Source: an uncultured Poribacteria bacterium (GTDB lineage Bacteria > Poribacteria > WGA-4E > WGA-3G). Taken from it: a stretch of 64,000 bases of DNA. Location of the stretch: the NCBI GenBank assembly GCA_951828515.1, contig OX639992.1:2014008-2078007 (forward strand), written 5' to 3'. Below, piece after piece: positions 63,139-64,000 of the stretch. The notes below the pieces were generated by a model. It was given only the letters and a program-made list of their open reading frames with translations. It did not search any database and was not told the DNA's origin. A program made the position numbers and the translations under genes. Each line of letters starts with the position of its first letter. Position 1 is the stretch's first letter.

Positions 63139-63918
63139 ATGCTAACGAAACGGATAATTCCTTGTTTAGATGTGCGTGCGGGAAAGGTCACCAAAGGCAT
63201 CGCTTTCCAAGGCAATGTGGATGTCGGCGATCCCGTCGAGATGGCGCGGTTTTATTATGAAGGCGGTGCCGATGAACTCGTCTTTTACGACATCACGGCA
63301 AGCAATGAACGCCGTGATATTATGATCGACGTTGTTTCCGCTGTCGCCGCCGAAATCTTTATCCCGTTCTCTGTCGGCGGTGGGTTACGCACACTTGAAG
63401 ATATGCGCCGGGTCCTACTCGCAGGGGCAGAGAAAGTAAGCATAGACTCCGGTGCTGTGCGGAACCCTGAAATCATTGCGGAGGGGGCACGAGCCTTCGG
63501 GAGTCAGTGCGTCGTTCTGAGTATGCAGGTGAAGCGGGTCCCGAAAAGCGAACAGGTCCCAAGCGGCTATGAAATTTTCATAGATGGCGGGAGAACACCG
63601 GTCGGTTGGGATGCGCTGGAATGGTCGGCGCGTGGGGTTGATTTAGGTGCAGGCGAAATTGTCGTCAATAGCATCGATGCAGATGGCACAAAAGCCGGGT
63701 ATGAACTCGAATTGACGGGTGCTATCGCGGATCTGGTGCCGGTGCCGGTCATCGCCTCCGGTGGTGCGGGAAACCCACAGCACTTACGGGACGTTTTTGT
63801 CGAAAGCAACGCCGATGCAGCGATTGTCGCCTCTATCACACATTACGGCGAATTTACAATTGATAATATCAAAACCTACCTGACGGATGAAGGTGTGAGC
63901 GTCCGGGATACATGGTAG
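63139..63918 (+). CDS. hisF: Imidazole glycerol phosphate synthase subunit HisF, altered catalytic residue
   Basis: A 259-residue TIM barrel cyclase of histidine synthesis. [16 protein letters not shown] carries catalytic Asp11; [40 protein letters not shown] and [17 protein letters not shown] are normal. The second catalytic Asp (Asp130 in T. maritima HisF, in the VVAIDAKRV strand) is Gln here: [11 protein letters not shown]. That change would be expected to weaken or alter the reaction unless another residue serves. ATAATTAAAAA lies right before the ATG. It may instead act in another imidazole-type pathway. Confidence 0.9.
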   Translation: MLTKRIIPCLDVRAGKVTKGIAFQGNVDVGDPVEMARFYYEGGADELVFYDITASNERRDIMIDVVSAVAAEIFIPFSVGGGLRTLEDMRRVLLAGAEKVSIDSGAVRNPEIIAEGARAFGSQCVVLSMQVKRVPKSEQVPSGYEIFIDGGRTPVGWDALEWSARGVDLGAGEIVVNSIDADGTKAGYELELTGAIADLVPVPVIASGGAGNPQHLRDVFVESNADAAIVASITHYGEFTIDNIKTYLTDEGVSVRDTW

Positions 63919-63919
63919 G

Positions 63920-64000
63920 AATGGCCGTCAGCAGTCAGCAATCAGCCATCAGAAAGAGAATCTCCTGGTAGAAAGCATGCCACTGCCACATTCCGATAGT
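63920..64000. repeat. TCAGC-type dispersed repeat at window end
   Basis: GGCCGTCAGCAGTCAGCAAT and CAGCCATCAGAAAGAGAATCTCC are the left arm and centre of another copy. Cut by the end of the window. Confidence 0.6.

Overview
The window looks like chromosomal DNA of an uncultured bacterium with planctomycete-like and, most specifically, Candidatus Poribacteria-like content. This placement is an inference from gene content: DUF1549/DUF1553 cytochrome proteins next to DUF1501, two sulfatases, two phytanoyl-CoA dioxygenases, WD40 proteins, PPC-domain and PorV-like secreted proteins. There are also very many short dispersed palindromic repeats between genes. No rRNA, tRNA or CRISPR array was found.

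Main discovery: three genes are interrupted by a single in-frame TGA exactly where a redox cysteine is expected, and each TGA is followed 12-16 nt later by a small hairpin that fits a bacterial SECIS. They are (1) 2132-3730, a secreted cytochrome/WD40 protein ending in an HMA metal-binding domain with GMT-Sec-GAC; (2) 13176-14828, a full-length bacterial homologue of animal selenoprotein N with a C-Sec-G motif; (3) 50239-50856, a lipoprotein peroxiredoxin-like protein with Sec-x-x-C. An ordinary ORF caller truncates or splits all three. TGA is a normal stop elsewhere in the window, so this is selenocysteine and not a code change. No sel genes are in the window.

Layout. 0.3-8.7 kb: membrane protein, YceI, HMA selenoprotein, sulfatase, orphan DNA methyltransferase, secreted protein, seven-bladed WD40 propeller. 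9-18.8 kb, all plus strand: DUF1549/1553 protein, DUF1501 Tat protein, selenoprotein N, PPC-domain protein, tgt. 19-31 kb, minus strand: ABC ATPase, PfkB kinase, membrane protein, archaeal-type pantoate kinase, Uma2, sulfatase, an ATPase-DUF4276 pair that may be a defence module, PhyH, SDR. 30.8-35.1 kb: aapJQMP amino-acid ABC transporter. 35.6-46.7 kb: TPR protein, Cys/Met PLP enzyme, Ogt, SCP2, PhyH, VOC, Zn-peptidase, amidohydrolase, PorV-FlgD-SPOR protein and a secreted protein. 46.9-49.8 kb: a 948-residue unrecognised protein with C-terminal helix-turn-helix segments. 50-57 kb: a decayed accessory region with the selenocysteine peroxiredoxin, a SUMF1-like lipoprotein, gene remnants, a frameshifted PqqD-like/glycosyltransferase fusion and two adjacent insertion sequences. 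57-64 kb: rpsT, rsmB, thiE, thiD, DUF2203, murJ and hisF.

Repeats are a second theme. A TCAGC-rich imperfect inverted repeat separates many genes, and in places forms part of a coding sequence. A short element ending in GCAAGGTAAAATTAAAA sits directly in front of several start codons. A 117-bp MITE occurs twice at about 95 percent identity, and GGTGCGGTT hairpins recur. All coordinates and domain assignments come from reading the sequence; no database search was run.
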